A DNA stretch of 59,496 bases from JAYRWN01 sp041917975 (GTDB taxonomy: Bacteria; Bacteroidota; Bacteroidia; Chitinophagales; Saprospiraceae): positions 1 to 59,496 of the forward strand of contig JAYRWN010000134.1 in assembly GCA_041917975.1 (NCBI GenBank), written 5' to 3'. Positions within the stretch are counted from its first letter, which is position 1; each line of letters starts with the position of its first letter. The translations under genes were made by a program, and so were the position numbers. This document shows, in pieces, positions 56,421 through 59,496 of the stretch. The notes below the pieces were generated by a model. It was not told the DNA's origin and ran no database searches. It was given only the letters and a program-made list of their open reading frames with translations.

Positions 56421-56715
56421 GACCTTATCCATTTTAGTTAAAAACTGTTCAAAAATCCGTTAAAAACAAAATACTGTTTGAGCCTTGTTTCTAAACGAAA
56501 TAAGAGTAATTAATTTTGTCTTAAGATATTATTAATCAAGGAGATATACTTTGGCGAGTTTATTTTGTTTAGGATTTTTGGATAGTTTTTAGCGTTAAGA
56601 AATGGATAAAGTCTTGACTTTTTGGTCCTTTTGTGCAAGTCGTAGCGCAGCGGAGATCCCGCACTGCGGGGACAAAAGGACGAAAGATGTTTCGAAGCGA
56701 TGGATCAAGAAATAA
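56421..56715 (+). repeat. Extragenic repeat, copy 1
   Basis: This approximately 300-bp element recurs in the same orientation at 59186-59496. Its conserved blocks include GTTTATTTTGTTTAGGATTT and a GATAAAGTCTTGACTTT stretch. It holds an inverted repeat GTCCTTTTGT ... ACAAAAGGAC around a GC-rich loop (near 56624-56681). A 37-codon frame (56602-56715, starting MDKVLTFWSFC) runs through it; similar frames are often annotated in Bacteroidota, but in copy 2 the frame is disrupted, so I treat it as noncoding repeat. Confidence 0.75.
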
Positions 56716-56797
56716 GGATACACCTGCAAGCCTTCCCTCGGAATACATTTAAAATCCTTCCAAAGCTTACCCCAATCATGTCAAGTACCTATTTCTT

Positions 56798-57958
56798 TTA
56801 TGAACCAATTTTTAAGTCTCCGGGCGTAAAAATCACTACGAAGATGAAGACCAGAAAAATAAAACCGGCATTGAGTAAAAATATGTGAGCTAAAGTAAAT
56901 TTTAGATCGTATAACCAGCCGGTCCATACGTTGCCCACGATGGCGCCGGCGCCTAAAAAAGCAGCATACAACAGGGACTGTCCGGTAACCCGCCACTCCA
57001 CCTGCACCAGGCGATTGAGGTATTCTACACAAACTACCCAAAACAATGACCAGGATATACCATGGGTTAACTCGACTAAAATGACCCATTCCGGAGTTTT
57101 TATCCAGGCATATAAAGCCATCCGCAGGGCGGTAACCAAAACCGTAATGGCTAAGGTGGTCTTTAAACCCAGGCGGGCAATGATGCGCGCGGAAAAATAA
57201 AATAAGGGAAGCTCGGCCAAACCTTGAATGGATAAGCCCAGGCCGACCAGTTTGGAACTAGCTTTCAATTCGTGCAGATAAATGGAATAAAAATTCCAGA
57301 TGGTGGTGGCTCCGGCAGAAACTAAAAAAGCAAAAGCCAGAATGAATAAAATAGTCCGGTTGCCTAAAAGATGGGTAAATCCTTTAAAAGAAATCTGCTT
57401 TTCGTGGGTTGTTCCCGATTCGTGCGGGAGCGACCAGGCGATAATAAAGGTCAGCAGCATGCTTAATGCTGAGAAAATAAAGATGACCGAGGTGTTCACT
57501 TCGTAAATGGAGTGCCCAACCACAATGCCCATAAACGCCCAGCCGGCTGCCCCCGCGATGCGCAGCGTGCCATAAGAAAACCGCTCATCCGCCTGGCTGA
57601 GTTGCAGAGCCAGGCCATCCAACACAGGTTGTAAGGTGTTATAAAAAATAGCCATGAGCACGGTGATGGTGGCAAGGTATACGAAACCTCCCGGGCCCAG
57701 GTATCCCAGATAACTCAATGCGGCCAGGGCAGAAGACCATTGCAGGACCCGCCGATACCCGTACCGGTCCGCTAATAGGCCTACATAGGGCTGTACCAGA
57801 AACATCAAAAAAGGGGTAATACTCAGGATGACGCTACTGAGCAGACCCGAGAGCCCGCGGTCTTTAAGGAAATCTGCAAAAATAGGTAACCACGCTGCCG
57901 TACAGCAAAACACCAGGAAGTACAAAAGACGCAGACGGTTGGCCGGTGAAAAATTCAT
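56798..57958 (-). CDS. MFS transporter (MFS_1-like, HcaT-type)
   Basis: The 386-residue product has about twelve membrane helices. The PYVGLLADRYGYRRVL loop between helices two and three, and the FSYGTLRIAGAAGWAF element, fit the HcaT/nucleoside-transporter-like branch of the MFS_1-like family. It probably moves a small organic solute with protons across the inner membrane. It is divergent from the oxidoreductase at 58066, and the two may be functionally linked. Confidence 0.9.
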   Translation of the reverse strand: MNFSPANRLRLLYFLVFCCTAAWLPIFADFLKDRGLSGLLSSVILSITPFLMFLVQPYVGLLADRYGYRRVLQWSSALAALSYLGYLGPGGFVYLATITVLMAIFYNTLQPVLDGLALQLSQADERFSYGTLRIAGAAGWAFMGIVVGHSIYEVNTSVIFIFSALSMLLTFIIAWSLPHESGTTHEKQISFKGFTHLLGNRTILFILAFAFLVSAGATTIWNFYSIYLHELKASSKLVGLGLSIQGLAELPLFYFSARIIARLGLKTTLAITVLVTALRMALYAWIKTPEWVILVELTHGISWSLFWVVCVEYLNRLVQVEWRVTGQSLLYAAFLGAGAIVGNVWTGWLYDLKFTLAHIFLLNAGFIFLVFIFVVIFTPGDLKIGS

Positions 57959-58065
57959 GTGAGAAATGTAGAAAAATATGACCTGATATTCGTGCCGACC
58001 TCAACATATGAACTAAAAAAATGGTCATTTTACTTTAAATTGAGCCATAAAACTTTTCATCAGTT

Positions 58066-59043
58066 ATGGACAGACGCGCGTTTAATCAGTTGGTCGGTGC
58101 AGCATGGCCGGCGGTTGTGTTATCACCTTTAGCCAAAAAAAATTATATGGAATCAAAAATAGGCATCATTGGCCTGGACACTTCCCACGCCACAGCCTTC
58201 AGTAAAATCATCAACCAGATGGCGGACCAGGGTAAAACGCCGTTTCGGGTGACGATGGCTTATCCCTGGGGCAGCAAAAACATTAAATCCAGTATGGAGC
58301 GGATTCCCGGATATACGGAGGAGATCAAAAAATATCAGGTCAAAGTCACTGAAAGTATGTCCACCTTACTTCAGGAGGTAGACTATGTGTTATTGGAGAC
58401 GAACGATGGCTCAGCCCATCTGGAGCAAGCCATTCAAGTGATAGAGGCGAAAAAACCCTTTTTTCTGGATAAACCGGTCGCTGCAAACATGCAGGATGTT
58501 ATGAAGATCTACCAGGCCGCTGCCAAACATAACGTTCCGCTGTTTTCGGCCAGTGCGTTGCGTTTTGCCCCGTCCACCCAGGACGTAGCCAAAGGCAAGA
58601 TAGGCCGGGTCCTGGGCGCAGACACCTTTACACCCGCGCTGAAAGAACCCAGTCATTCGGACTTGTACTGGTATGGTATCCATGGCGTGGAGTCTTTGTT
58701 GACCGTGATGGGCAGTGGATGTAAACAAGTGCAGCGCTTTTACCGCGAGGATATGGAAGTGAATGTCGGCGAATGGGCGGATGGACGATTAGGCACTTTC
58801 CGGGGCCTGCGTGCTTCAAAACACGATTATGGCGGTTACGCCTATGGTACGGATGGCATCGCTACGGTCGGGAAATATGAAGGGTATGAACCTTTAGTGC
58901 AGGAAATATTACGATTTTTTGAATCCCGGATTCCTCCGGTCACTCCTGCTCAAACCTTGGAAATTTACGCCTTCATGACTGCCGCCGCCGAAAGCTCTCG
59001 CCTGGGTGGAAAACCGGTAGAATTGGCCCAATATATGAAATAA
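58066..59043 (+). CDS. Gfo/Idh/MocA-family oxidoreductase
   Basis: The 325-residue product has a Rossmann domain starting KIGIIGLDTSHATAF and the family motif LDKPVA, followed by the C-terminal alpha/beta domain. The N-terminus begins MDRRAFNQLVGAA, a twin-arginine-like signal. The ATG at 58147 (MESKIGIIG) is an alternative start that would give a cytoplasmic protein. The glycine motif is G-L-D-T-S-H rather than the usual G-x-G-x-x-G/A, as in a subgroup of this family. Substrate is probably a sugar or polyol, but this is inference. The divergent MFS gene lies about 107 bp away. Confidence 0.9.
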   Translation: MDRRAFNQLVGAAWPAVVLSPLAKKNYMESKIGIIGLDTSHATAFSKIINQMADQGKTPFRVTMAYPWGSKNIKSSMERIPGYTEEIKKYQVKVTESMSTLLQEVDYVLLETNDGSAHLEQAIQVIEAKKPFFLDKPVAANMQDVMKIYQAAAKHNVPLFSASALRFAPSTQDVAKGKIGRVLGADTFTPALKEPSHSDLYWYGIHGVESLLTVMGSGCKQVQRFYREDMEVNVGEWADGRLGTFRGLRASKHDYGGYAYGTDGIATVGKYEGYEPLVQEILRFFESRIPPVTPAQTLEIYAFMTAAAESSRLGGKPVELAQYMK

Positions 59044-59185
59044 TTGTCACAATATTAAATAAATATACATATAATATAATTCTATATGATTACCTATGAA
59101 CATACCTAATTTTTTGAGTGATTGGATAACACCAATTTTTACCATCAAGTAGTTAATACTAAAGTAATTTTTTTGAAGTAATGAT

Positions 59186-59496
59186 GACCTTATCCATTTT
59201 AGCTAAAAAGCGTTCAAAAATCCGTGAAAAACAAAATACTGTTTGAGCCTTAATGTAGTTTAAAAGGAAATCTATATTTTGTATTAAAATGTTCTTAATC
59301 AATGATATAGCTTTGGCGAGTTTATTTTGTTTAGGATTTTTGGATGCTTTTTAGCGTGAAGAAATGGATAAAGTCTTGACTTTCCTGCCTGCCGAGCAAG
59401 TTTCGGCGCAGGCAGGCCTGCTGCCGAGTACGGATCGGCGCAGGCAGGTTGGTCCTTTTGTGCAAGTCGTAGCGCAGCGGAGATCCCGCCTGGCGG
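59186..59496 (+). repeat. Extragenic repeat, copy 2 (cut by window end)
   Basis: It matches copy 1 (56421-56715) from GACCTTATCCATTTTAG onward. The two copies bracket the MFS and oxidoreductase genes as direct repeats. This copy contains a 65-bp insert at 59384-59448 that is absent from copy 1. The window ends inside the element. Confidence 0.75.
59384..59448. repeat. Two tandem hairpins nested in repeat copy 2
   Basis: Two palindromic units, 59384-59416 and 59417-59448, each run from CCTGC..GCCGA to TCGGCGCAGGCAGG and could fold as hairpins. They look like a small palindromic mobile or repeat element inserted into the larger repeat. Confidence 0.65.

Noticed and set aside
56602..56715. 37-residue frame in the extragenic repeat
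   Set aside because: In copy 2 the frame is broken by the hairpin insert, and it overlaps an inverted repeat, so coding is unlikely.

Overview
The window looks like chromosomal DNA of a Bacteroidota member, most likely in or near the Saprospiria. This is inferred from gene content, since there is no rRNA or other marker here. Support comes from type IX secretion (T9SS) C-terminal sorting domains on three proteins, TonB-plug and CarboxypepD_reg-like proteins, a hybrid sensor kinase with a periplasmic two-component propeller and Y_Y_Y domain, DUF1800/DUF1501 and DUF5777 families, A-rich leaders in place of strong Shine-Dalgarno sites, and several promoters of the Bacteroidota type (TTG, about 20 nt, TAnnTTTG). 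No tRNA, rRNA, CRISPR array, transposase or phage gene was found.

Layout. 1-5 kb: a large Asp-box/sortilin-like propeller protein and a secreted protein with five cysteine-rich repeats. 5-12 kb: housekeeping genes (5'-nucleotidase, alaS, M23 peptidase, DUF3667 protein, gatB). 12-16 kb: three tandem propeller proteins that resemble sensor domains without any kinase; the last carries a frameshift. 16-21 kb: a small membrane protein and a DUF4143 ATPase, divergently transcribed and both preceded by TTGAGTA sites with 22-bp spacing; two diverged copies of a short coding remnant flank the ATPase; a TonB-type outer-membrane receptor follows. 21-31 kb: small metabolic and unknown genes, two adjacent rhodaneses, a DUF6786 lipoprotein with a CE15-like esterase, an Asp-box protein, an OGG-fold protein and an amidohydrolase lipoprotein. 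31-37.5 kb: a signalling operon of hybrid histidine kinase, single-domain receiver and GAF/class III cyclase. 37.8-41.6 kb: VOC protein, MG2/plug protein and AlkD-like repair protein. 41.7-53 kb: large secreted repeat proteins (six CHRD domains; six FN3 domains), an SpoU methyltransferase, the DUF1800-DUF1501 pair and a small plug protein. 53-56 kb: a five-gene operon of two cytochrome-like lipoproteins, an OB-fold protein, YceI and DUF5777. 56.4-59.5 kb: an MFS transporter and a Gfo/Idh/MocA oxidoreductase lying between two copies of an approximately 300-bp extragenic repeat, the second carrying a nested insertion of two hairpins.

Much of the window encodes the cell envelope: about half of the genes have a signal peptide, lipobox or membrane segments. 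The kinase-receiver-cyclase operon suggests an environmental signal converted into both phosphotransfer and a cyclic nucleotide. The free-standing propellers upstream may be relatives of the kinase's sensor half. The least explained items are the TTGAGTA operator system around the ATPase, the repeats at both ends of the last 3 kb, the modular AT-rich repeat at 50.06-50.39 kb, and the degenerate terminal receiver of the kinase.
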